From: CAYGWX01 sp964353855 [NCBI: uncultured bacterium]
Lineage (GTDB): Bacteria > Edwardsbacteria > CAYGWX01
Length of the DNA stretch: 22,977 bases
Direction of reading: 5' to 3'
Assembly: GCA_964353855.1 (NCBI GenBank)
Contig: CAYGWX010000034.1
Location: forward strand, 1-22,977
The position numbers and the translations under genes were made by a program. The notes below the pieces were generated by a model. The model was not told the origin of the DNA. It saw only the letters and a list, made by a program, of their open reading frames with translations, and searched no databases. The first letter of the stretch is position 1. Every line of letters begins with the position of its first letter. Shown here piece by piece: positions 6,855-13,923 of the stretch.

Positions 6855-9656
6855 TTACCGCAGCACGACCACGCTCCGGGTCTGGGCGAACCCGCCCGTC
6901 TGCAGGCGGCAGAGGTACACTCCGCTGGCCACCGGCTTCCCGGAGGAATCTTTCCCGTCCCAGCGTGCCCAGTAGCGTCCCGCGGACCGCTCTCCGGACA
7001 CCAGGGTCCGGATGCGCTGGCCGGACACGTTGTACACCCCCAGCTCCACGCGTCCCGCCAAGGGCAGGCTGAACTCCACCCCGCTCTCCCCCACCAGGGG
7101 GTTGGGTGCGAAGGAGCCCAGGGTGAACTCCCGGGCCGTGGACTCGAACCGGAAGGCCTCCTCACCGGCCTCCACGCCCGTAGTCCCTCCGAACCAGACC
7201 AGGATCCGGCGGATGATCTCCGTGCGCTGGATGTAGCGCGGGGCCGTCCCAGCAATGGCCTCGGCCGGGAACGCAAAGTAGGCCAGCTTGTAGGTCCCGG
7301 AATAGGTGACCGCTGCGGTCGTGGTCGTCCCACGGTAGACGAAGCAGGTGTCCGACCCCAGGGACGCGATGACATCGCAGGAGGTGCCATTGTTCGCCCC
7401 CTGGCTCCCGGCCAGGATCAGGGTATCGCCGGTGCGGGTGCCCACCGGGTTCCCATCAACCCCCCGGAGGAACAGATTCCCGGAGCTCGGGGAGACGAAG
7501 CTGGCGTGCAGATAATTGGCGTAGAACGTGGGATACTTGGGCGCGATGTCCTGCCCGATGCTCTTGCCGGTGAGGAAGAGCTTGTTCCCCGCGTTCAGGA
7601 AAGCTTTGATCGCCGCCGTGTCCGCCGGGACCAGGGTCGTGGTGGAGTCGTTCCCGGTCCACCAGAAGACCACGGGATACTGGGTCAGGAGTCCGGCCGA
7701 GGGCGAGCCCTGCTGCAGCACGTTGAACGTGTCGGAGAGAACGTTAAGCGCTGTGAGCGGAGTCTGGTACCAGATATCGTAGTTCGAGCCCACATCGTCT
7801 TTCACGAGAAGAACCCTGGGCTTGACAATGGGCACGGTAAAACTCTCGAGCGTATCCGCAGTAGGGGGGGTGGACCGCTTGTGCAGCCAGAAGGTCACCC
7901 GGTGAGGCACCGGAGTGCCTACCACCAGAAAGGAGAAGGAGTCCGCCGAGCACTCCGCGTTGGAGCCAGCGTTGATATTCGGCCATGTGGCGGTCCCCTT
8001 CACGATGGACACCGAGGGATCGGTGGTTGTTAGCGTCGCGCTCACCGAGGTCGCGTTCTGCCAGCGCAGGGCGTTAGCCAGGCGTACGATGAGGCCCACG
8101 GTCTCTCCGGGATCCGCGATCCCGTTGTTGTTCCCCATCCGATCGTCGATACGTGAGCTCGTGTACGTGAGAAAGGTGCGCACCGATGAGCCCACCGCCA
8201 TCAACTGGTTGATGCGTCCCCAGCCGAGCTGTCCCGAGCGGTACAGGGGATCCGGCATCGTGTCGCAGGTGTGGTAGAGGAGGGTGTCGATCTGATCGTT
8301 GGTCAGGGAGGGCAAGAAAGCCCGCATCTGCGCCACGACTCCAGCTGCGGTTGGGGAGGACATGGATGTCCCGGAAGCATTGCCATAGGTGTTATAGGGA
8401 ACCGAGCTCAGGATGTTTTCTCCCGGGGCAACCACATCGTAATACTTTTGGCCTGAGGATGTGCCGTTGTAATTGGAGAAGCTGGCCTTGATATCCGTGG
8501 AGGTCGATGCCATCACCCCGGTCACGTGCGTGCTCGCCCCGGGATAGCGGATCGTGATGGCCCCATCGTTTCCCGCCGAGGCGCAGAGGTTCATGCCTGC
8601 AGACCAGGCGGCGTTGATAGCGGTCTGGTTGTTGGAACCCCCGCCCCAGCTCATCGTGGCCACTTTGGCCCCTTTGTTGACCCCGTAGGCGAGGCCGTAA
8701 TACCCGTGGGTAATATAGCCGTTTGGGTCGGAGAAATAACCGCAGTTCAGGCCCATCCCTTTAGTTCGGTAGCCCGGGCTGGCCACACCTAAAGCATTGT
8801 TCGTCTGGGCGATGGCGCAACCCCAGGTGTGCGTTCCATGCATCCAGTCTGAAGCAGGTGGTGTGGGATTGTTATCGTCAAAGTACCAATCCCAACCGAT
8901 TACGTCGTCAATGTAGCCGTTGCCATCGTTATCCACGCCGTTCTCATCTCCGCCCGGCGGCGGCCCAAGGTCAAAGCGTCTGTTGCCGTTGATGTCCTCC
9001 GGGATATTGATCCAGAGGCCGTTCTGGATGTCCTCGTGGGTCCAGTCCAGGCAAAGGTCCGGATCACAGACTACCACCTGAGCCCCGGTACTATCTCCAT
9101 GGGTAATGTCAAAAGCCTGGAAGGAATAGATTTTCTGAGGAGCCCATTGTTGACTTACCCGTGGATCGTTGGGTGTGAAATCCGTTCGATAGACCGCGGA
9201 AGGATAGGCGTCCTCCACTTCCGGGAGGGCTTTGTACTCTCTGGCCACCGCTTCCAGGTCCAGGGCCGGGTCCAGGTGCACCGTGAAGATCATGTCCACC
9301 CCGTACTGCTTGATCGCGGGATGGGGATTGGGGTTGGGGTCCATGCGCTCGATCCCGGTCACCCCGTATTTCGTGTTCAGGACGTCCACCGAGGGCACGC
9401 CCAGGCGGGGCTCCAGCAGGACCCCGTTCCGCATGAGGACCCCGGTCCGCAGGAGAACCGCATTGGGCAGGGCGGTCCCGCTGAGCTGGCCGCGGAGCGA
9501 CTGCTGAAGCTTCACGCAGAGCCATCCCGCGGCGTACTCCGAACCGTCGGAAGCCACCCGTATCCCGCTGGGTTTGGCTGCCAGCGAGGTTCCCACGGCG
9601 AAGGCAAAAACCAAGGTCCCGGCTAACAACCCGATAAACCATTTTCCGTACTTCAT
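6855..9656 (-). CDS. Secreted subtilisin-family serine protease with C-terminal sorting domain
   Basis: 933 aa. The signal peptide is at residues 1-27 (ending SLAA) and is followed by a prodomain-like segment (about 30-165). The S8 protease domain spans about 185-450. The catalytic His is in HGTHTWG (His273), the oxyanion Asn in SAGNDG (Asn363) and the nucleophile in GTSMSSP (Ser431). The Asp motif is VVVCDPD (Asp198) where the family usually has D-T/S-G. An Asp/Asn-rich insert DNDGNGYIDD (about 242-251) is a probable calcium site. Residues about 500-610 look Ig-like, and about 612-835 resemble a glutamine-amidotransferase-like alpha/beta domain (PRVLLVKDD, YPVVFWWTG, GNKLFLTGKSI). The last 85 residues or so are the FlgD-like sorting domain (VYNVSGQRIRTLV, WDGKDSSGKP, SGVYLCRLQ). 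The start is backed by TAAGGAGGT just upstream. It may mature or degrade surface proteins; the substrate is unknown. Confidence 0.93.
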   Translation of the reverse strand: MKYGKWFIGLLAGTLVFAFAVGTSLAAKPSGIRVASDGSEYAAGWLCVKLQQSLRGQLSGTALPNAVLLRTGVLMRNGVLLEPRLGVPSVDVLNTKYGVTGIERMDPNPNPHPAIKQYGVDMIFTVHLDPALDLEAVAREYKALPEVEDAYPSAVYRTDFTPNDPRVSQQWAPQKIYSFQAFDITHGDSTGAQVVVCDPDLCLDWTHEDIQNGLWINIPEDINGNRRFDLGPPPGGDENGVDNDGNGYIDDVIGWDWYFDDNNPTPPASDWMHGTHTWGCAIAQTNNALGVASPGYRTKGMGLNCGYFSDPNGYITHGYYGLAYGVNKGAKVATMSWGGGSNNQTAINAAWSAGMNLCASAGNDGAITIRYPGASTHVTGVMASTSTDIKASFSNYNGTSSGQKYYDVVAPGENILSSVPYNTYGNASGTSMSSPTAAGVVAQMRAFLPSLTNDQIDTLLYHTCDTMPDPLYRSGQLGWGRINQLMAVGSSVRTFLTYTSSRIDDRMGNNNGIADPGETVGLIVRLANALRWQNATSVSATLTTTDPSVSIVKGTATWPNINAGSNAECSADSFSFLVVGTPVPHRVTFWLHKRSTPPTADTLESFTVPIVKPRVLLVKDDVGSNYDIWYQTPLTALNVLSDTFNVLQQGSPSAGLLTQYPVVFWWTGNDSTTTLVPADTAAIKAFLNAGNKLFLTGKSIGQDIAPKYPTFYANYLHASFVSPSSGNLFLRGVDGNPVGTRTGDTLILAGSQGANNGTSCDVIASLGSDTCFVYRGTTTTAAVTYSGTYKLAYFAFPAEAIAGTAPRYIQRTEIIRRILVWFGGTTGVEAGEEAFRFESTAREFTLGSFAPNPLVGESGVEFSLPLAGRVELGVYNVSGQRIRTLVSGERSAGRYWARWDGKDSSGKPVASGVYLCRLQTGGFAQTRSVVVLR

Positions 9657-9750
9657 CTTACCTCCTTATCATCCAAAGAACCGTTTCGTTTCGCCCAGCA
9701 TTACGGAATCCATCTTCAAATTGCCCTTTAAACCCTCCCTCCTTTTTCGT

Positions 9751-10218
9751 TCAGCAGCTTTTGGCCAGAGCGTACACGCCTTTCAATTTCTCGTCCGTGT
9801 CCCGCAGTCGGGTCACCAGAGAGCGCACGAAGTACCACAGCAGCTTGGAGGCGATGTCCTTGTCCTTCTCCAGGAGCCCCTTGAAATCCCGCTTGTAAAT
9901 CGCCAGAAGCAAAGTTTCCCCCTCGTGAGCGATTGCCGAGGCCGAACGCGGGACATCATCGATCAGGGACATCTCCCCGAAGCCCTCCCCCTCCTTGAGC
10001 ACGGCCAGTGCCTCCTCGCCGACCCCGGGCACATCGGTCGAGATCCGCACCGCGCCCTTCACGACCAAGTAGAAGGTGTCCCCCGGCTCGCCCTCCCTGA
10101 AGATCAGGGACTCCCGCTCGAACACCTTCTCGTAAGCGATCCGGGCCACCTGCTCCCGCTCCAGGGGAGAAAGCTCGGCAAACAGGGGACATTTTCCCAA
10201 CAGCGTAAGCTTCTCCAT
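9751..10218 (-). CDS. Stand-alone cyclic-nucleotide-binding domain protein
   Basis: 155 aa, formed almost entirely by one Crp/cAMP-kinase-type cNMP-binding domain. PLFAELSPLE opens it, FREGEPGDTFYLVVKG forms the beta-barrel, and the phosphate-binding cassette is GFGEMSLIDDVPRSAS (about residues 79-94, with Glu82 and Arg91 where the ligand contacts are expected). A C-terminal helix follows. There is no helix-turn-helix, so it is not a Crp-type transcription factor; it could be a small sensor or regulatory subunit that binds a partner. It ends 94 nt before the subtilase start with no evident terminator between, so the two may be co-transcribed. GGAAGG precedes the ATG as a weak ribosome site. 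Confidence 0.88.
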   Translation of the reverse strand: MEKLTLLGKCPLFAELSPLEREQVARIAYEKVFERESLIFREGEPGDTFYLVVKGAVRISTDVPGVGEEALAVLKEGEGFGEMSLIDDVPRSASAIAHEGETLLLAIYKRDFKGLLEKDKDIASKLLWYFVRSLVTRLRDTDEKLKGVYALAKSC

Positions 10219-10253
10219 CGCCTTCCAGATGAACCTTGAGGTTTACATAGGGC

Positions 10254-10303
10254 CGTCAGGCGTTATGCGAGCGAAGCGGCCTGTCTCTGCATAACGCCTG
10301 ACG
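10254..10303. repeat. Perfect 15-bp inverted repeat between the LysM and CNB genes
   Basis: CGTCAGGCGTTATGC (10254-10268) and its exact reverse complement (10289-10303) enclose a 20-nt spacer. It lies in the 159-bp gap between two minus-strand genes. Neither strand shows a T-run after it, so it is not an obvious intrinsic terminator. It could be a REP-like palindrome, an mRNA-processing stem or a protein-binding site. Confidence 0.8.
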
Positions 10304-10377
10304 ACGATTTGCCTTCGGATGAATTGGTTGTACGTTGCAGGGGATCCCCCGGCACCCCCTCGGAATCTACAATCGCC

Positions 10378-11496
10378 CTACTGGCCGGGGGAGGCCGGAA
10401 CCTTCTTGATCAAGCGGATCGGGTCCCCCACCTTGATATTCGCGGTCTCCGACGCGGACAGGAAAGCCGTGGCCGTCGTGTTGCGCACAGCCAGGACCTG
10501 AAGCTTACCCACAACCTCGTCCGGCAGGGGCAGGGGCTCGCCCTTCCGACCGGGCACAGTGGCCCTGATCGGCTTCTGGTGTCCGGTCGCAGGGTCGCGG
10601 TGGTAGATCTCGAAGACGTCCCCGGGCATGATCCCGTTGGCTACGCCCAAGTCGATGTACACCGTAAAGAAAGTGGAATTAATCTCCACGCTCGGATCCT
10701 TGCGCTCCACGATGTACCCGTTCATGCTCTCCGAGGTCGGCAGTGGGGACACGTCCTTGGGGACAATGACCTCCTCATAGGACTTGATTCGGTCCCCGAC
10801 TGTGATGGGCAACACCGAGGTAACCACCTGTGCCGTGGAAGTCCGGTCCTGGACTTCCTTGACCTGGAGCACGCCCAGGATGTTCACCAGCTGACCAAGG
10901 CTCTTTCCGGTCCGGGGATGCTTGACGGGACGTTCGTAACGGAAGATCGCGTATTTGTCTCCCACCTTGACGTTGTCGTTCCGCCCGGCATCGATATACA
11001 CCGTGGCGAACGTGGTGAAATGGCTCCCGACGTATTCCTTGTCGGTCACCCAACCGATGATGAAACCCCGGTCCGCCGGCCGCTCGTCCGTGAGGAATCC
11101 TCCGTAGAACGCCTGCTTGGGCGCGACCACCGGGAGCGGCTTACGCTCCAAGCCCAAGTACGAGGTCGTGGGTTCCTCTATGAGAATGGATGTCTCCCCT
11201 CCCGTGGCGACCTCCGGGGCCTCTCCGGTGGTGCTGCCCATCCCCTTGGGAGCAGTCGCGATCGCGAATTCCTGTCCGGGATAGATCCAATGAGGATCCG
11301 TGATCTTCTCCCGATTCGCTTCCCAGATGTTCGGCCAAAGGAAAGAGTTCCCCATGTAGTGTCCTGCCAAGTCCCAGAGGGTGTCCCCGGGAACCACGGT
11401 GTGGATTTGTTTCGCCTCCTGGGCCAACAATCCCCAGGAGAAGATCCCGACTATCACCAAAATCCAGCCCGCCACCAATACCGGCCTCGCCTTCAT
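10378..11496 (-). CDS. LysM-domain cell-envelope protein
   Basis: 372 aa. The N-terminus has a signal peptide or anchor (about residues 5-25, AGWILVIVGIFSWGLLAQ). A LysM peptidoglycan-binding module follows at about 31-80 (HTVVPGDTLWDLAGHYMGN, WPNIWEANREKI, IYPGQEFAI). The remainder (about 120-372) has two similar beta-rich stretches, one with VYIDAGRNDNVKVGDKYAIFR and one with VYIDLGVANGIMPGDVFEIYH, plus GDRIKSYEE and VGDPIRLI. These resemble repeated SH3-like barrels, but I do not assign a family. It probably binds the cell wall in the periplasm. AAGGAGG sits just before the ATG. It follows the DUF1844 gene by 70 nt on the same strand, so co-transcription is likely. Confidence 0.9.
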   Translation of the reverse strand: MKARPVLVAGWILVIVGIFSWGLLAQEAKQIHTVVPGDTLWDLAGHYMGNSFLWPNIWEANREKITDPHWIYPGQEFAIATAPKGMGSTTGEAPEVATGGETSILIEEPTTSYLGLERKPLPVVAPKQAFYGGFLTDERPADRGFIIGWVTDKEYVGSHFTTFATVYIDAGRNDNVKVGDKYAIFRYERPVKHPRTGKSLGQLVNILGVLQVKEVQDRTSTAQVVTSVLPITVGDRIKSYEEVIVPKDVSPLPTSESMNGYIVERKDPSVEINSTFFTVYIDLGVANGIMPGDVFEIYHRDPATGHQKPIRATVPGRKGEPLPLPDEVVGKLQVLAVRNTTATAFLSASETANIKVGDPIRLIKKVPASPGQ

Positions 11497-11566
11497 GCTT
11501 TCTCCTCCTTTTTAGAATAAAGAGTTCGAAATAATCCCACGTTCACCTGTTTGTCCTCATCGCCCC

Positions 11567-11833
11567 TCAAACGCTCTGGATCTTCACAACGTATTTCATC
11601 CGCAACTCGTAGAGGAGGCCATCCAATAGCTCGCTCTCCTGCGGGGTTAAATGGCCTTGCGTCTTCTCCCTGAGCATGGCCAGGGAGTCGATGGTATGCT
11701 TGGCCAGCCCGAGATGGGGCTCCACTTTCTGGGTCATCGGGTTGGGCGCCTCGCCCAACTGCATCAGGCCGGTGGTTGCCAACATCAGGACCAGATTCGC
11801 AAAATTGGCTTCGGGAAGGGTCTCCTCCGACAT
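11567..11833 (-). CDS. DUF1844 family protein
   Basis: 88 aa from the ATG at 11833 (MSEETLPEANFANLVLML). It shows the DUF1844 pattern: FANLVLMLATTGLMQLGE, then a proline-rich turn (APNPMTQ), then LAKHTIDSLAMLREKTQGHL and SELLDGLLYELRMKYV. The reading frame stays open upstream to 11935, but the added residues are basic and unlike the family. They would also overlap the promoter at 11859-11887. AGAGGTG lies just upstream of 11833, so the short start is preferred. The family is widespread, small, helical and of unknown function. Confidence 0.85.
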   Translation of the reverse strand: MSEETLPEANFANLVLMLATTGLMQLGEAPNPMTQKVEPHLGLAKHTIDSLAMLREKTQGHLTPQESELLDGLLYELRMKYVVKIQSV

Positions 11834-11858
11834 GTCACCTCTGGGATAACCCTTTATT

Positions 11859-11887
11859 TTATAACATATTTCGGCCTCCGAAGTCAA
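11859..11887 (-). promoter_or_regulatory. Sigma70-type promoter of the DUF1844 gene, with possible UP element
   Basis: On the minus strand TTGACT (11882-11887), a 17-nt spacer and TTATAA (11859-11864; TATAAA one base over) precede the ATG at 11833. Directly upstream of the -35 is an A/T-tract hairpin sequence (11888-11907) that could act as an UP element. Confidence 0.7.
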
Positions 11888-11907
11888 GCGTTTTTTCAAA
11901 AAAACGC
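11888..11907. other. A/T-rich 9-bp inverted repeat
   Basis: GCGTTTTTT (11888-11896) and AAAAAACGC (11899-11907) form a near-perfect palindrome. On the plus strand a TTTTTT run follows at 11909-11914, resembling a weak intrinsic terminator that would shield mazG from upstream transcription. On the minus strand it abuts the DUF1844 -35. Confidence 0.5.
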
Positions 11908-11978
11908 CTTTTTTCTTTCCGACACCCCCCTTCAAGGCCTCTCCGATAGATATAAAAAAATCCAGCTTCTGGGCCCTC

Positions 11979-12008
11979 TTGCATTCTCCTCTGGGGATGA
12001 ATTATCAT
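11979..12008 (+). promoter_or_regulatory. Possible mazG promoter giving a leaderless transcript
   Basis: TTGCAT (11979-11984), an 18-nt spacer and TATCAT (12003-12008) lie just before the ATG at 12016. A start site 7-8 nt after the -10 would fall on or beside the ATG. There is no Shine-Dalgarno sequence before 12016, which fits a leaderless mRNA. The hexamers are imperfect. Confidence 0.35.
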
Positions 12009-12015
12009 TGTAGCC

Positions 12016-12849
12016 ATGCCTTCCCGAACAAAGACGAACGGCTTGCGGTGCGGAACCGGGAATGCCGGCCTCCTGTTTCGGCGTGCGGTACGGACTATGG
12101 CCCGGCTCCGAGAGCCCGGAGGATGCCCGTGGGACCGGGAGCAGACTCGCGACACCATGAAACCTTATCTCATCGAAGAAGCGTACGAAGTCGCCGAGGC
12201 CATTGATCAAAAGGACGACCCCGCGCTCAAGGAGGAACTGGGCGATCTCCTTTTTCAGATCCTGTTCCACGCCCGGATCGCCGAGGAGGAGGGAAGTTTC
12301 ACGGTCGCCGATGTCTTGGAGCACAACATCGAAAAGATGCGCTCCCGGCATCCTCACGTCTTCGGGAGTTTGAAGCTTAAAGACTCCAAGGCTGTGCTAA
12401 AAAATTGGGAGGAGCTGAAGAAGAAGGAGAAACGGGGTCGGACCTCGGTTCTGGATGGGGTCCCCAAGCATCTTCCCGCCCTGCTCAAAGCCCACCGTAT
12501 CCAGGATAAAGCCAGCCGCATCGGATTCGACTGGGAGAACATCGACCGCGTTTTCGCCAAGCTGGACGAGGAGCTCTCCGAGTTCAGACAAGCCGTGGGT
12601 GAGGGCTCCCCTTCCCGCATCGAGGAGGAGCTGGGCGACCTCCTCTTCTCCATCGTAAACCTCTCCCGCTTCCTAAAAGCAAACCCCGATACCGCCCTCC
12701 GGAAGGCCATCGAAAAGTTCATCCACCGCTTCAAGCACATCGAGGGCGAGCTGAAAAAGAAGGGAAAGGATCCAAGCCGTTCCACCCTTGCTGAAATGGA
12801 CGCCCTATGGGAGGATGCGAAAAAAAAGCGGAAGGTCGGAGGGAGGTAG
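12016..12849 (+). CDS. mazG: MazG nucleoside triphosphate pyrophosphohydrolase
   Basis: 277 aa. It hydrolyses (d)NTPs to the monophosphate and PPi, a house-cleaning and stringent-response-related role in the cytoplasm. Two MazG modules are visible. The N-terminal one has MARLREPGGCPWDREQT (about 28-44), then EEAYEVAEAI (Glu54, Glu55, Glu58) and EELGDLLFQILFHARI (Glu73, Glu74, Asp77). RHPHVFG and LDGVPKHLPALLKAHRIQDKASRIGFDW are classic family motifs. The C-terminal module has LDEELSEFRQA (Glu185, Glu186, Glu189) and EEELGDLLFSIVNLSRF (Asp208). The start is uncertain: the ATG at 12016 gives about 15 more N-terminal residues than usual, but the internal ATG at 12097 would cut into the conserved start. 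The stop codon lies inside an 11-bp tandem repeat. Confidence 0.93.
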   Translation: MPSRTKTNGLRCGTGNAGLLFRRAVRTMARLREPGGCPWDREQTRDTMKPYLIEEAYEVAEAIDQKDDPALKEELGDLLFQILFHARIAEEEGSFTVADVLEHNIEKMRSRHPHVFGSLKLKDSKAVLKNWEELKKKEKRGRTSVLDGVPKHLPALLKAHRIQDKASRIGFDWENIDRVFAKLDEELSEFRQAVGEGSPSRIEEELGDLLFSIVNLSRFLKANPDTALRKAIEKFIHRFKHIEGELKKKGKDPSRSTLAEMDALWEDAKKKRKVGGR

Positions 12850-12893
12850 GAGTGAGGTAGGGGTGAGGTAGACGTGAGGTAGGCCTGAGATCG
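12841..12893. repeat. 11-bp tandem repeat running out of the end of mazG
   Basis: Units of 11 bp start at 12841 (GGGAGGTAGGA), 12852 (GTGAGGTAGGG), 12863 (GTGAGGTAGAC) and 12874 (GTGAGGTAGGC), followed by a degenerate CTGAGATCG. The first unit supplies the mazG stop codon. The array lies in the convergent gap between mazG and pyrD. Confidence 0.85.
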
Positions 12894-12932
12894 TACTCCA
12901 CATATCCTGGAGGCGGCCTATGGTTTGCCTAT

Positions 12933-12946
12933 CCCCTTCTTCGGGG
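12933..12946. terminator. Weak bidirectional hairpin between convergent mazG and pyrD
   Basis: CCCC-TTCTTC-GGGG, followed on the plus strand by GTTT. The stem is short and T-runs are poor on both sides. Position between convergent genes is the main reason to call it. I see nothing else in the rest of this 159-bp gap beyond the 11-bp array. Confidence 0.3.
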
Positions 12947-13008
12947 GTTTCACGAATTGTTCCCTGTAACCGCTTAGAACTCGGTTGTCTTGCACCGCAA
13001 ACCAACCC

Positions 13009-13923
13009 TCAAATCCTAAGCCCGCCAACCAGCTCCTCCAGGCCCTTGACTTTCTCCTTCCGGCAATAATTTAAAAGCCCGGCTAAAACTTTTTCCCCGG
13101 CCCGCGGGTCGATGAAGTTGGCCGTCCCAATCTGTACCGCAACGGCCCCGGCTAAAAGAAATTCCACGGCATCCTCCCCGGTCATGATCCCGCCGATCCC
13201 GATCACCGGGATCCCCACCATCCTTGCTGCCTTGTGAACCATAGCCAGGGCCACGGGCTTGATGGCTGGACCGGAGAGGCCGCCGAAGACATTCCCCAGT
13301 CTCGGCCTCCGGGACCGGATGTCTATAGCCATCCCCACCAAAGTGTTGATCAGGGAAAGGGCGTCGGCACCGGCCCTTTCGCAAGCCCGGGCAATGGGCT
13401 CGATCGCCGAGACGTTGGGCGAGAGCTTGGCGATCAGGGGAACCCGGATGACCCCTCGCACCCCGGACACGACCTTGCTTGCCAACTCAGGATCCCGGGA
13501 AAAATCCAAACCGCCCGCCACATTCGGGCAGGAGAGGTTAAGCTCCAAGGCATCGATTCCGTCCTCGCCGGCGAGCCTACGGGCTAAGGCCACGAAGTCC
13601 GGAGGATCTTCTCCGGCGATGTTCGCAATCACGGCCGTCTTGACCCTGCGGAGGAAAGGCATCTTCTCCTTGATGAACCGTTCGATCCCCACGTTTTCAA
13701 GGCCGATGGAATTCAGCATCCCGGTTGCGGTCTCCACGGTCCGGGGAGGCGGGTTCCCGGACCTGGGAACCCGGGTCACGGTCTTGGTCACGATCCCCCC
13801 CAGGCGGGACAGGTTCGTGAAGCCCGCCATCTCCTCCCCGTACCCGAAGGTGCCGGAGGCTACGAGAACCGGGTTCTTCAGCCTGAGATTGCCGATGGAG
13901 ACGGAAAGGTCGGGAGAGTTCAT
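13009..13923 (-). CDS. pyrD: Dihydroorotate dehydrogenase, class 1B catalytic subunit
   Basis: 304 aa, the usual length for PyrDB. It oxidises dihydroorotate to orotate with FMN in pyrimidine synthesis and passes electrons to NAD+ through PyrK. Visible motifs are NPVLVASGTFGYG (N-terminal FMN barrel), KTVTRVPRSGNPPPR, MLNSIGLEN, and ELNLSCPN carrying the catalytic Cys132 that marks class 1 enzymes (class 2 has Ser). LIAKLSPN, the NTLVGMAIDI segment, GGLSGPAIKPVAL, GIGGIMTGEDAVEFLLAGA and VQIGTA complete the phosphate-binding end. Its ATG overlaps the pyrK stop by 4 nt (ATGA), so the two subunits are translationally coupled. It is the last gene of the operon. Confidence 0.97.
   Translation of the reverse strand: MNSPDLSVSIGNLRLKNPVLVASGTFGYGEEMAGFTNLSRLGGIVTKTVTRVPRSGNPPPRTVETATGMLNSIGLENVGIERFIKEKMPFLRRVKTAVIANIAGEDPPDFVALARRLAGEDGIDALELNLSCPNVAGGLDFSRDPELASKVVSGVRGVIRVPLIAKLSPNVSAIEPIARACERAGADALSLINTLVGMAIDIRSRRPRLGNVFGGLSGPAIKPVALAMVHKAARMVGIPVIGIGGIMTGEDAVEFLLAGAVAVQIGTANFIDPRAGEKVLAGLLNYCRKEKVKGLEELVGGLRI

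Noticed and set aside
6837-8033. 398-codon plus-strand frame opposite the subtilase gene
   Set aside because: The minus strand carries a complete subtilase with catalytic motifs and sorting domain; the plus frame has no motif and no ribosome site.
9665-9671. CTTATCA heptamer upstream of the subtilase as a further SARP site
   Set aside because: It is a single copy overlapping the ribosome site (TAAGGAGG region), with no 11-bp partner and no -10 nearby.
10309-11520. 403-codon plus-strand frame opposite the LysM gene
   Set aside because: It mirrors the LysM gene codons. The minus-strand product has a signal peptide, LysM motif and good ribosome site.
12850-13008. tRNA or small RNA gene between mazG and pyrD
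   Set aside because: No cloverleaf arms or T-loop consensus could be found; the only features are the 11-bp repeat and a 4-bp-stem hairpin.
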